9,295 bases of DNA from NCBI GenBank assembly GCA_030036975.1, contig JASHSE010000671.1, positions 1 to 9,295 of the forward strand. The letters run 5' to 3'. The stretch comes from Xanthobacteraceae bacterium. Its GTDB lineage: Bacteria > Pseudomonadota > Alphaproteobacteria > Rhizobiales > Xanthobacteraceae. The notes beneath the pieces were generated by a model. That model saw only the letters and a program-made list of their open reading frames with translations, did no database searches and had not been told where the DNA came from. A program made the position numbers and the translations under genes. Of the stretch, positions 1 through 6,386 are shown in pieces (position 1 is the stretch's first letter; each line of letters begins with the position of its first letter).

Positions 1-991
1 CGACGTTGGCGCTCCACCAGGGGCAGACGTCGGCGGCGCGCTGATAATTGCCGTCCATGACGTTGACGGGCACGCGCCCGCCGGCTTCGCCGACGCCGAT
101 GCGCAGCTTGCGCGCCTCTTCGCGCGCTTGCGGAGTGAGCCACATGCGGTCGTGGCCCCACAGGCTCGGCCCCTCGGTGCGCTCGTGCGGTGTCCAGTTG
201 GCCGGATCGATGGTGCGGCCGCCCCAGCCGTACTCGACCAGAAACCGCGACGGCGACCATGAATAGAACGACGTGACGTGATCGTTGACGTGGCGGCCGA
301 GCGTGGTGCCGATCATCTCGGGCTTGCGCAGCGCCAGATCGTAGGCTTGGCCGACGTCGTCCAGGTAGCACAGCTCGACCATCAGATGATGAATGCCGTT
401 CTTGCCGGTATCGATGAACGCGAGGCTGTGGTGGCGCGGATTGATGTGAAAGAAGTACGCCTTGAACGGCTTGAGGATGTAGTCGCTCGGCTTGAAATTC
501 AGGATCTCGGTGTAGAACGGTACCACCTCGTCGAGCTGCGCCGCGGTGAGCACGGCGTGGCCCATGCCGAGCGGGCCGGTGCGAAAGCCGGAGATCGAAC
601 GGCCGGGCTTGAACGCATCGCTTGCGATCTCGGCGCCGTGAAACACTTCGAGCCGGTTGCCGATCGGGTCGGCGAACACGATCAAATCCTTCACCCGGCG
701 CTCGTCGGCGAGCGCGCGCGAGCCGCGCGCCACTTTCACGCCCGACCGTTCCAGATGCGCGGCGAGCGCATCGAGCGCCGCCGCATCGGCGACTTCCCAG
801 CCGTAGAACGACGGACCCTCGGCTTCGTCCTCATGCACGATCACGCGCTGCTTGCGGTCGTCCATGCGCAGCGCCAGTGTGCCGCGGCTCTTGTCAACGA
901 GCTGCATGCCGAGAAAGCGCGTGCCGTAGGCGGCCCAGTCATCGAGGTTGTTGCTGCGGATGCCGACATAGCCCAGAGCTTGCAAACCCAT
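1..991 (-). CDS. Class I extradiol (2,3-dihydroxybiphenyl 1,2-dioxygenase-like) ring-cleavage dioxygenase, 3' end outside window
   Basis: It would open a catechol-type ring next to the diol (meta cleavage) using Fe(II) and O2, in the cytoplasm. The 330 visible residues form two vicinal-oxygen-chelate halves, roughly 1-130 and 135-260. The C-terminal half carries the metal triad: H145 in GMGHAVL, H201/H202 in GIHHLMVE and E253 in FLVEYGW. Residues expected near the active site are also present: H187/H188 in NPRHHS, H234 in GRHVNDH and Y243. The family signature around E253 deviates, with SPSRF where D/E/N/T/A-P-x-G/P is usual. A tail after about residue 265 makes the protein longer than the roughly 290-300 residues typical of BphC/HsaC enzymes, and no stop is reached. 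ATG at 991 has an AGGAG ribosome site at 999-1003. The true substrate (biphenyl-diol, steroid catechol or other) cannot be told. Confidence 0.9.
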   Translation of the reverse strand, partial: MGLQALGYVGIRSNNLDDWAAYGTRFLGMQLVDKSRGTLALRMDDRKQRVIVHEDEAEGPSFYGWEVADAAALDALAAHLERSGVKVARGSRALADERRVKDLIVFADPIGNRLEVFHGAEIASDAFKPGRSISGFRTGPLGMGHAVLTAAQLDEVVPFYTEILNFKPSDYILKPFKAYFFHINPRHHSLAFIDTGKNGIHHLMVELCYLDDVGQAYDLALRKPEMIGTTLGRHVNDHVTSFYSWSPSRFLVEYGWGGRTIDPANWTPHERTEGPSLWGHDRMWLTPQAREEARKLRIGVGEAGGRVPVNVMDGNYQRAADVCPWWSANV

Positions 992-1003
992 CGCGGCGCT
1001 CCT

Positions 1004-1021
1004 GAATGAATTGAGTCATTC
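1004..1021. promoter_or_regulatory. Imperfect palindrome, candidate operator of the dioxygenase gene
   Basis: The sequence GAATGA-ATTGAG-TCATTC has six perfectly paired bases on each side of a 6-bp centre. It lies just upstream of the ribosome binding site of the leftward dioxygenase gene and overlaps the proposed -10 box and start-point region. Repressors of the MarR, IclR or GntR families that control aromatic degradation commonly bind palindromes of this size at this position. No regulator gene is visible in the window, so the binding protein is unknown and the operator role is inferred. Confidence 0.4.
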
Positions 1022-1045
1022 TATCATTTTGAAGGTAATGGGCAA
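1018..1045 (-). promoter_or_regulatory. Candidate sigma-70-type promoter of the dioxygenase gene
   Basis: Read on the minus strand, TTGCCC (1040-1045) is separated by 16 bp from TAGAAT (1018-1023). These match the -35 and -10 consensus at 4 and 5 of 6 bases. The interval is AT-rich against a GC-rich background and lies about 30 bp upstream of the ATG at 991. The start point would fall near 1011, inside the palindrome at 1004-1021. The site was found by eye only. Confidence 0.4.
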
Positions 1046-1101
1046 AATGCCGGCTGCAAGCGGGCCATCGACATATAATTCCGGCGAACGAAACGCCGCC
1101 G

Positions 1102-1938
1102 TCACTGCGCCAGCAACTTGGGCAGCACCGTGTCGAGACTCGTGGCGAGCAAAACGCGCGTCGGCTCGCGCAGGCCCATCACCGCATCGGGCGCCGGCGG
1201 CCAGGCGAAATCCTTGAGTTCGCGACCTGGCCCGTGGAACGGTTCCGGCCGAAAAAGGTCGTTCACCAAGCGATCGCCGAGTGTCTCGTCGCGGAGCGAG
1301 CCGCCGCCCTGCTTGAGGATCTCGAATGTGCGGCCGTCGAAGATCTCGAGCCTCGTGAGCGCGAACAAAAAGGTGGCGCCGCCGTAGATACTGAAGCGAT
1401 TGACGACACCAATGCCAGTGATCACTTGATTGGTGCCAATGAACTGGTCGTTACCCTTGACAACAAGAACATAGCGTTCGCATCCGCTCGCGCCCGCGGC
1501 GGTTTGCACCAAGGGCTTGAGGTCGGGAATCTGGAACAGGTGCGGATGGTCGTAAGCCTCGAACGCATTAACCGGATAGGCGATCCGGCGCACCGAAAAG
1601 CGCGGGCCTGCGGCGGCGCGCACGCGGGCGACAAGGAGATCGTCGAGCCCCCAGGACGCGATAGGAACCGTCGTGAGGTCGTTGCCGAACGCCATCAGTC
1701 CGATATGCTGCTCGACGAAGCTCTCACCGATATGGGGGATGACGCCGATACAGGGGCCGCGCTCAGCGGCAGCGGCCGTTCTCGGCGGCGCGGGCTTCTT
1801 CGCGACTCGCTTGGTCGGCGACGGCTTTACCGCCGGCAGCTTCACCACCGACGATTTGGGTGCGGCAGTTTGTGGGGTTTGGGCGAGAGCCGGTAGGGTA
1901 AGTGCCAGCGCTAGCAGCAAAGCGACATTTCGGATCAC
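1102..1938 (-). CDS. Exported (periplasmic) protein of unknown function
   Basis: I do not recognise a family. The chosen start is GTG at 1938, giving 278 residues: a purine-rich GGAGGAGG sequence sits immediately upstream, and this start puts a clean signal peptide at the N-terminus. An ATG at 1953 would add five residues (two acidic) and is less likely. The signal peptide has R3, a hydrophobic run of Ala/Leu and an A-L-A cleavage site after residue 19. A Pro/Lys/Ala-rich linker follows (about 20-60), as in periplasmic proteins tethered near the wall or membrane. The folded part (about 62-278) has alternating hydrophobic strands and patterns such as GVIPHIGESF, ERYVLVVKGNDQF and RLEIFDGRTFEIL. 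There is no second membrane segment. It lies between the nitroreductase gene and the dioxygenase gene on the same strand; nothing ties its function to either. Confidence 0.8.
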   Translation of the reverse strand: MIRNVALLLALALTLPALAQTPQTAAPKSSVVKLPAVKPSPTKRVAKKPAPPRTAAAAERGPCIGVIPHIGESFVEQHIGLMAFGNDLTTVPIASWGLDDLLVARVRAAAGPRFSVRRIAYPVNAFEAYDHPHLFQIPDLKPLVQTAAGASGCERYVLVVKGNDQFIGTNQVITGIGVVNRFSIYGGATFLFALTRLEIFDGRTFEILKQGGGSLRDETLGDRLVNDLFRPEPFHGPGRELKDFAWPPAPDAVMGLREPTRVLLATSLDTVLPKLLAQ

Positions 1939-2037
1939 GTCCTCCTCCCCCATCGCAAAGCTGCGCATCAGATTGCACCGAGGGACTCGCAACTGCAAGC
2001 AAGTAGCCGGCGGAGCAAAGCGCGGCTGTGGACTTTC

Positions 2038-2058
2038 CCTCTCACCTTGCGCGAGAGG
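2038..2058. repeat. REP-like hairpin downstream of the nitroreductase gene
   Basis: The arms CCTCTC (2038-2043) and GAGAGG (2053-2058) enclose a 9-nt loop. The sequence resembles the dispersed intergenic palindrome of alphaproteobacteria whose translation gives an LPLAQGERE-like peptide; reading through here gives LLPLAQGERE. It sits 8 bp beyond the nitroreductase stop codon. No T-run follows on the minus strand, so it is not a classical terminator, although it could protect the 3' end of the transcript. Assignment to the repeat family is from memory. Confidence 0.5.
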
Positions 2059-2065
2059 CAAAAGG

Positions 2066-2743
2066 TTATTCAAATCCGAAAAACGTGCAGAACTCCGCGA
2101 CCGGCGCGCGCGGCGAGCGGAATGAATTGGCCGGATGGGCGCGGTCGCCGTAGCCGATCGCGACGGCGCAGAACAGCATTTGCTCGGGCGGCATTTTGAC
2201 GAACGCGCGCACGATGCGGTGCATACGGGCCCAGGATTCCTGCGGGCAGGTGTCGAGGCCGTAGCCGCGGGCGAGGAACGCCAGCGCGTGGATATAGCCG
2301 CCGAGATCGGCCCATTGGCCGGGGCCAAGCTTGCGGTCGATGGCGATGAACAATGCGACCGGCGCGTTGAAGAACGCGAAATTGCGCTTGTACTGCGCAA
2401 GCCGCCCCGCGGCGTCGCCACGGGCGACGCCGAGCGCGCCGTACAGCTGCACGCCATGCTCCTCGCGCCGCGCTTTGTACGGCTCCCATAGGGTCTTCGG
2501 GTAGATCGGATATTCGGTCTCCTCGGCGTGCGGGTCGTGGTCGGCGAGATGCGCGGCGACCTGCCGCTTGATCTCGGCGAGCGGCGCGCCGGTCAGCGCA
2601 TAAACGTGCCAGGGCTGCAGATTGCCGCCGGACGCCGCGCGCGCCGCGCGCGCGAGCAGGTCGCGGACGATGCCCGGATCGACCGGCTTGTCGAGAAAGG
2701 CGCGGCAGGACAGCCGCGTGTCGATGGCGTCGAAGACGTTCAT
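2066..2743 (-). CDS. FMN-dependent nitroreductase family oxidoreductase
   Basis: These enzymes bind FMN in homodimers and use NAD(P)H to reduce nitroaromatics, quinones or related substrates in the cytoplasm. At 225 residues the length is normal. The N-terminal phosphate-binding motif is RLSCRAF (10-16), with Cys where Ser is common. The flavin-contacting loop is SGGNLQPW (38-45). The C-terminal signature is AIGYGD...HPAN...RSPR (about 195-213). The start is uncertain: ATG codons occur at 2743, 2746 and 2752, two of them in frame (2743, 2752), and none has a clear Shine-Dalgarno sequence. The 2743 ATG puts the usual family N-terminus (MNVFDAI) first. A 220-bp gap with a large inverted repeat lies upstream, so the gene may have its own promoter. 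The substrate cannot be inferred; the homologous group includes both nitro-reducing enzymes and enzymes with unrelated flavin chemistry. Confidence 0.88.
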   Translation of the reverse strand: MNVFDAIDTRLSCRAFLDKPVDPGIVRDLLARAARAASGGNLQPWHVYALTGAPLAEIKRQVAAHLADHDPHAEETEYPIYPKTLWEPYKARREEHGVQLYGALGVARGDAAGRLAQYKRNFAFFNAPVALFIAIDRKLGPGQWADLGGYIHALAFLARGYGLDTCPQESWARMHRIVRAFVKMPPEQMLFCAVAIGYGDRAHPANSFRSPRAPVAEFCTFFGFE

Positions 2744-2796
2744 CATGATCATGAAACTATGAGTTTGCCGGGCTTGCCTTAACCGGGTCGCGTGGC

Positions 2797-2932
2797 GCCG
2801 TCGATCGCAACGTCTGCAACAAACCTCCGAACAAATGAACGTGTCACCGGGCGCCTTCGACGCCGCGAAGCGGTTTCACCTCTCGACACGTTCATTTGTT
2901 CGGAAAAGAGGCTAGCCGTTGCGATCGACGGC
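2797..2932. repeat. 136-bp two-block inverted repeat (possible MITE or REPIN-like element)
   Basis: Two blocks are repeated in perfect inverted form. The outer block is 16 bp (2797-2812 against 2917-2932) and the inner block is 19 bp (2827-2845 against 2885-2903). The spacers between the blocks (14 bp left, 13 bp right) do not match each other. The centre is a 39-bp loop that contains a smaller 5-bp hairpin, CTTCG/CGAAG (2855-2859 and 2866-2870). The structure lies in the gap between the nitrilase stop and the nitroreductase start. I see no flanking target duplication. It could be a miniature transposable element, a paired binding site for a regulator, or a barrier to read-through transcription. 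Confidence 0.8.
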
Positions 2933-2963
2933 TTTCTCTGATCGGGTGAAAGACTTACGCTCG

Positions 2964-4031
2964 TCACTGCGTTTCATCTTCGGCCGCATCCGGCCCGGCC
3001 AGCCGCGGCGCCGGCGGCGCCGGTGCGTCCGCATCGTTCAAGCGGGGGAGCGCCGCCGGATCGGCGTTGTGCACGCGATAAAGCTGCGGCGCGGCGCGGT
3101 TGACGTGCAACTGAAAAATGTCGGGCCGATTGTAATGGCCGGCGAAGTCGTGGCGGAGCTTCATCAGGATGCCGAGCTCGAGGTCGCACTCGGCATAGAG
3201 GATGCCCTCGTCGGCGCCCATCGGCCCGGCGATGATGCGGCAATTGGGCGCCACGATCACGCTGCCGCCGCAGCAATCGGGATTGCGCAGGAATTTTTCG
3301 ACCTCCGGTCCGGCCGCGAGTTTTTCGATCATGGCCTCGTCGACGGTGCCGCAGGCCGACACCACGAAGGCCTTGCTCATTTGCGCGAACGCCTGGGAGT
3401 CGACGGCGACGCGGTTGCGCATCGGGTCGCCGCTGGTCGGAAAGTGGTTCGGCCAGCTCATGACGTGGATGCGCGTGCCTTCGGCGGTCAGCGCGAAGAC
3501 CGCGAGCGGATTGGAATTCTCGCCGCAGATGAGTCCGCTCATCGGGCCGAACACGGTCTGGAACGCCCCGAACGTGTCGCCGTAGCCGCCGGTATGAACC
3601 AGCCGCTCGCCGACGGTCGGCATGATTTTCCGGTGCTTGCCGATCAGCGCACCGTCCTGGCCGATATAGAGCTGGGTATTGAACAGGGTGCCGATCGTGT
3701 TGGGCAGCTTTTCACACACGCCCATCGCCACATAGGCGCCGGCCTCGCGCGCCGCGGCGCCGAGCACTGCGGTTTCCGGGCCGGGAATTTCCACCGCGTT
3801 CTTGAACAGCTCGACCGACAGCCGGTTGGCGATGCCGCTGGTCGCCACGTGATGGTGGTACCAGACCGGATGCGCCGGAATGAATCCTTCCGGGAAACCG
3901 ATCACGCGCGCGCCGTTGCGCCCGGCCTCGCGAATGAGGCTGCAGGCCTTGGCGGTCGAGCCGGCGCGGTCGAGAAACATCGAAGCCGCCTGCACGGCAG
4001 CCACTTTCACTTTTTCGTACGTGTCACCCAT
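2964..4031 (-). CDS. Nitrilase-branch carbon-nitrogen hydrolase
   Basis: The enzyme would hydrolyse a nitrile to a carboxylic acid and ammonia through a covalent thioimidate, in the cytoplasm, probably as an oligomer or spiral. The 355 residues match the usual nitrilase length. The catalytic set is complete: E48 in FPEGFIPAHP, K135 in HRKIMPT, the second Glu E142 in VGERLVH and the nucleophile C169 in LICGENSNPLA. The region 192-203 (SWPNHFPTSGDP) also fits nitrilases proper. The tail from about 330 is Ala/Pro-rich and probably disordered. ATG at 4031 has only a weak AGG two bases upstream. A remnant of an IS110-like transposase ends about 9 bp upstream of the start. Substrate class (aliphatic, aryl or arylaceto-) cannot be decided, and an amidase or cyanide-active enzyme is possible but less likely. 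Confidence 0.9.
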   Translation of the reverse strand: MGDTYEKVKVAAVQAASMFLDRAGSTAKACSLIREAGRNGARVIGFPEGFIPAHPVWYHHHVATSGIANRLSVELFKNAVEIPGPETAVLGAAAREAGAYVAMGVCEKLPNTIGTLFNTQLYIGQDGALIGKHRKIMPTVGERLVHTGGYGDTFGAFQTVFGPMSGLICGENSNPLAVFALTAEGTRIHVMSWPNHFPTSGDPMRNRVAVDSQAFAQMSKAFVVSACGTVDEAMIEKLAAGPEVEKFLRNPDCCGGSVIVAPNCRIIAGPMGADEGILYAECDLELGILMKLRHDFAGHYNRPDIFQLHVNRAAPQLYRVHNADPAALPRLNDADAPAPPAPRLAGPDAAEDETQ

Positions 4032-4039
4032 GACCTAAT

Positions 4040-4135
4040 CAGTAGCCCGCGCAGGCTGTTCTCCACGTCGCGAAGCTTCGACTGCACCAGCTGGCGCGCC
4101 GTCAGCATCGCCCGCCCCTCCTGCGCCGCTCGCAA
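4040..4135 (-). pseudogene. Short relic of an IS110-family transposase
   Basis: In the gap between the crotonase and nitrilase genes, a minus-strand frame reads LRAAQEGRAMLTARQ followed by LVQSKLRDVENSLRGLL. This resembles the central helical region of IS110-family (DEDD) transposases found in rhizobia, where a similar segment runs into RGFGLKVG. Here the match stops at about 4040, and the frame is closed upstream by a stop at about 4148-4150. Only some 32 of an expected 300-400 residues remain, so it is a dead fragment. Neither IS end can be recognised. The identification is from remembered family sequence, not a search. Confidence 0.5.
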
Positions 4136-4147
4136 CCTTGCCCGGCC

Positions 4148-4939
4148 TCACGTCCCGGTAAACACCGGCTTGCGCTTTGCCATGAAGGCGGCGCGGCCTT
4201 CGTTGTAGTCGCGGCTGACGAAGCAAGCCTCGACCAGTTCGGTGGTGCGCGCGACGTTGCGCTTTCCCTCGTCCTTGAGAATTTCGCCAACGGTGACTTT
4301 CACCGCTTTGATGGTGAGCGGCGCGTTGGCGCAGATCATGTCGGTGATGGCCTTCACGGCGTTTTCCAGTTCGGCCGACGGCACCGCGCGGTTGATCAGC
4401 CCCATGGCGAGCGCCTCCTGGGCGTCGAACTGGCGCGCAGTATAAAAAATTTCCTTGGCGAACGACGGCCCGACGATATCGACCAGGCGCTTGAGTCCCA
4501 CATAGCCGTAACCGATGCCGAGCTTGGCGGCCGGCACCGCGAAGCGCGAATTGTCCGAGGCGATGCGCAGGTCGCAGCAGGTGGCGAGCCCGAGCCCGCC
4601 GCCGATGCAATAGCCGCGGATCATCGCGATGGTCGGCTTGGGGAAGTCGTAGATGGCCGAATATGCCGCCTCCGACTTGGCGCCATAGGCGCGCGCCGCT
4701 TCGAGATCGGCGCGTTCCTTTTCGAACCGCGAAATATCGGCGCCGGAGACGAACGCCTTGCCGCCGGCGCCGGTCAGCACCACGACGCGGATGGCGGGAT
4801 CGGCGGCAAAATCGTCGAGGATGCGCTTGGTCGCTTCCCACATGTCGAGCGACACCGCGTTGTGCCGCTCCGGATTGTTGAAGATCACGGTGCCGACGCC
4901 GCCATCTTTGCGCGCCAGCATCTTGTCGGTTTGCGGCAT
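4148..4939 (-). CDS. Crotonase-fold enoyl-CoA hydratase/isomerase family protein lacking both catalytic glutamates
   Basis: The crotonase family acts on acyl-CoA thioesters as hydratases, isomerases, hydrolases or decarboxylases. The 263 residues match a single crotonase domain. The oxyanion-hole segments are intact: KAFVSGADIS (61-70) and GYCIGGGLGLA (109-119). However, the positions of Glu144 and Glu164 of rat mitochondrial hydratase fall on G117 (GGGLG) and A137 (FAVPAA), keeping the 20-residue spacing, so ordinary 2-enoyl-CoA hydration is doubtful. ATG at 4939 is chosen because GGGAG (4945-4949) lies 5 bases upstream. A frame extending to 4987 would merely translate the adjacent REP sequence. 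It is downstream of the CoA-transferase gene on the same strand, and both would handle acyl-CoAs. Confidence 0.9.
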   Translation of the reverse strand: MPQTDKMLARKDGGVGTVIFNNPERHNAVSLDMWEATKRILDDFAADPAIRVVVLTGAGGKAFVSGADISRFEKERADLEAARAYGAKSEAAYSAIYDFPKPTIAMIRGYCIGGGLGLATCCDLRIASDNSRFAVPAAKLGIGYGYVGLKRLVDIVGPSFAKEIFYTARQFDAQEALAMGLINRAVPSAELENAVKAITDMICANAPLTIKAVKVTVGEILKDEGKRNVARTTELVEACFVSRDYNEGRAAFMAKRKPVFTGT

Positions 4940-4960
4940 TGATACTCCCTTCTTTCGCCT

Positions 4961-5038
4961 CGTCGTGCGCGGGCTTGACCCGCGCATCCATGCTGCCTTG
5001 CCGCCGCATGGATTGCCGGGTCAAGCCCGGCAATGACG
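4961..5038. repeat. REP doublet (REPIN/BIME-like) between the crotonase and CoA-transferase genes
   Basis: Two REP-type hairpins stand head to head. The first has an 8-bp stem TGCGCGGG/CCCGCGCA (4966-4973 and 4979-4986). The second has a 9-bp stem ATTGCCGGG/CCCGGCAAT (5012-5020 and 5026-5034). Each has a 5-nt loop, and the loops CTTGA and TCAAG are reverse complements of each other. Matching outer parts (CGTCGT and ATGACG) and inner parts (CATCCATG and CATGGATT) frame them. This is the dispersed alphaproteobacterial palindrome whose translation yields GLDPAIHA or MRGSSPRTTR. It begins next to the CoA-transferase stop codon and may stabilise that transcript end or attenuate read-through. Confidence 0.9.
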
Positions 5039-5039
5039 A

Positions 5040-6227
5040 TTAAACCGCTTTCGCTTCGTGCAGCTTTTTGATGTCGCGCGCCGAAAAGCCGAATTCCTTG
5101 AGCACCGCGTCGGTATGCTCGCCGAGATCCGGCGGGCGCGCCGCCAGACGCGACGGCGTGCGCGACAGCGTGACGCCCTGGCCGACCAGGCGCATGTTGG
5201 ATTTGTCCTTTTTGCCCACGGCCTGGGCGATGCCGAGATGCTGCACCTGCGGATCGGCAAAGACCTCGTCGATCCGGTAGATCGGCCCGCACGGCACGCC
5301 GGCCTTGTTCAAAATCTCGACCCATTCGGCACTGCCGCGGTCGGCGAGGTAGCGATCGATGGCGGCATTGAGGGCATCGCGATGCTTCGAGCGCGACGCG
5401 CCGTCGGCGTAGTCCGGATTGTCCAACAAATCCTTGGCGCCAAGCGCCTGGCAGAACCGCTTCCAAATCGTTTGTCCGGCCGAGGCGACGTTGATGTGGC
5501 CGTCCTTGGTCTTGAACACACCGGTCGGAATGCTGGTCGGATGATTATTGCCGGCCTGCCCCGGCACTTCGCCTTGAACCAGATAGCGCGCCGCCTGGAA
5601 GTCGAGCATGAAGATTTGCGCCTGCAACAGCGAGCTCGCGACCTGCTGACCCTTCTTTGATTTTTCGCGCTCCAACAGCGCGACCAGAATTCCGGTCGCC
5701 GTCAATAGCCCAGCGCTGAGATCGGCGACCGGAATGCCGACGCGCACCGGCCCCTGGCCGGGCAGGCCGGTTACCGACATCAGCCCGCCCATGCCCTGCG
5801 CGATCTGGTCGAAGCCGGGCCGGTTGGCGTAGGGGCCGTCCTGACCGAATCCGGAGATGCTGGCGTAGACTAGGCGCGGATTGATTTTTGCCAGCGTCTT
5901 GTAGTCGATGCCGAGGCGCTTCTTCACGTCGGGGCGGAAGTTCTCCACCACCACGTCGGCCTTTTTGACCATGCGCTTGAACGCCGCCAAGCCCTCGGGG
6001 AGCTTGAGATTGAGCGTCATGCTGCGCTTGTTACGGTGCAGGTTCTGAAAGTCGCCGCCTGCGCGCGGCCCGCCCATCGGCTCCTCGACGCCGGGCGGCG
6101 TCTCGATCTTGATGACGTTGGCGCCCCAATCGGCGAGCTGGCGCACGCAGGTCGGGCCGGAGCGCACCCGCGTGAGATCGAGCACGGTGAAACGCGCAAG
6201 GGCTTTTGACGCACGGGGAAAGGGCAT
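5040..6227 (-). CDS. CaiB/BaiF (class III) CoA-transferase
   Basis: Class III CoA-transferases move CoA between carboxylates through an aspartyl-CoA thioester, in the cytoplasm, as interlocked dimers. The 395 residues match the family length. The N-terminal domain opens with a pattern typical of the family (VLDLTRVRSGPTCVRQLADWGANVIKIE, 15-42). It continues with HRNKRSMTLNL (64-74), VVVENFRPDV (92-101) and SGFGQDGPYANRPGFD (125-140). The nucleophile is D169 in VGIPVADLSAG, at the same number as in formyl-CoA transferase. ATG at 6227 is preceded by GGAGG about 10 bases away, which is somewhat long; the frame is open further upstream, but that part has no family similarity. It is the first gene of the leftward series and could supply the CoA thioester for the crotonase homologue next to it. 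The substrate is unknown. Confidence 0.92.
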   Translation of the reverse strand: MPFPRASKALARFTVLDLTRVRSGPTCVRQLADWGANVIKIETPPGVEEPMGGPRAGGDFQNLHRNKRSMTLNLKLPEGLAAFKRMVKKADVVVENFRPDVKKRLGIDYKTLAKINPRLVYASISGFGQDGPYANRPGFDQIAQGMGGLMSVTGLPGQGPVRVGIPVADLSAGLLTATGILVALLEREKSKKGQQVASSLLQAQIFMLDFQAARYLVQGEVPGQAGNNHPTSIPTGVFKTKDGHINVASAGQTIWKRFCQALGAKDLLDNPDYADGASRSKHRDALNAAIDRYLADRGSAEWVEILNKAGVPCGPIYRIDEVFADPQVQHLGIAQAVGKKDKSNMRLVGQGVTLSRTPSRLAARPPDLGEHTDAVLKEFGFSARDIKKLHEAKAV

Positions 6228-6386
6228 TTTTTTGGCGCCTCCGACGCCATATCGAACGGGGACGAAACTTTGCCGATCCTGCCGCCGTTGTCTACCGGCT
6301 TGCCGCCGCGGCGGACGCTCGTTCCGGCTGGCGCGGTCCGCTATTATTGCGCATGGCCATCTTTCCGGCACTTTCAGGAGGCGATC
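6228..6386. promoter_or_regulatory. Divergent intergenic region with a possible rightward -10 box
   Basis: This 159-bp gap separates the leftward CoA-transferase gene from the rightward DUF6494-type gene and should hold promoters for both. Reading rightward, TATTAT (6342-6347) matches the -10 consensus at 5 of 6 bases and lies about 40 bp before the ATG. The bases around 6318-6325 are a poor -35 box. I find no convincing leftward promoter. A GC-only 12-bp palindrome at 6303-6314 is probably chance. Confidence 0.3.

Noticed and set aside
278..1009. 243-codon open frame on the plus strand
   Set aside because: It is antisense to the extradiol dioxygenase gene, which has the full metal triad and a good ribosome site.
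1939..2457. N-terminal extension of the exported-protein frame
   Set aside because: The extension overlaps the nitroreductase gene in another frame and translates the REP-like hairpin. The signal peptide and ribosome site place the start at 1938.
2827..2845. GAAC-N4-GAAC in the inverted repeat as an SOS (LexA) box
   Set aside because: The alphaproteobacterial LexA site is GAAC-N7-GAAC; the spacing here is four, so it does not fit.
2919..4208. 429-codon open frame on the plus strand
   Set aside because: It lies antisense to the nitrilase gene, whose catalytic residues are all intact, and its Arg/His/Ala/Gly-rich translation has no domain. It is a typical high-GC shadow frame.
4035..5033. 332-codon minus-strand frame over the crotonase gene
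   Set aside because: It is out of frame with the crotonase motifs and begins inside the REP doublet. Its composition is that of a shadow frame.
6303..6314. Perfect GC-only palindrome CCGCCGCGGCGG as an operator
   Set aside because: Such strings arise easily in DNA this GC-rich, and nothing positional supports a function.
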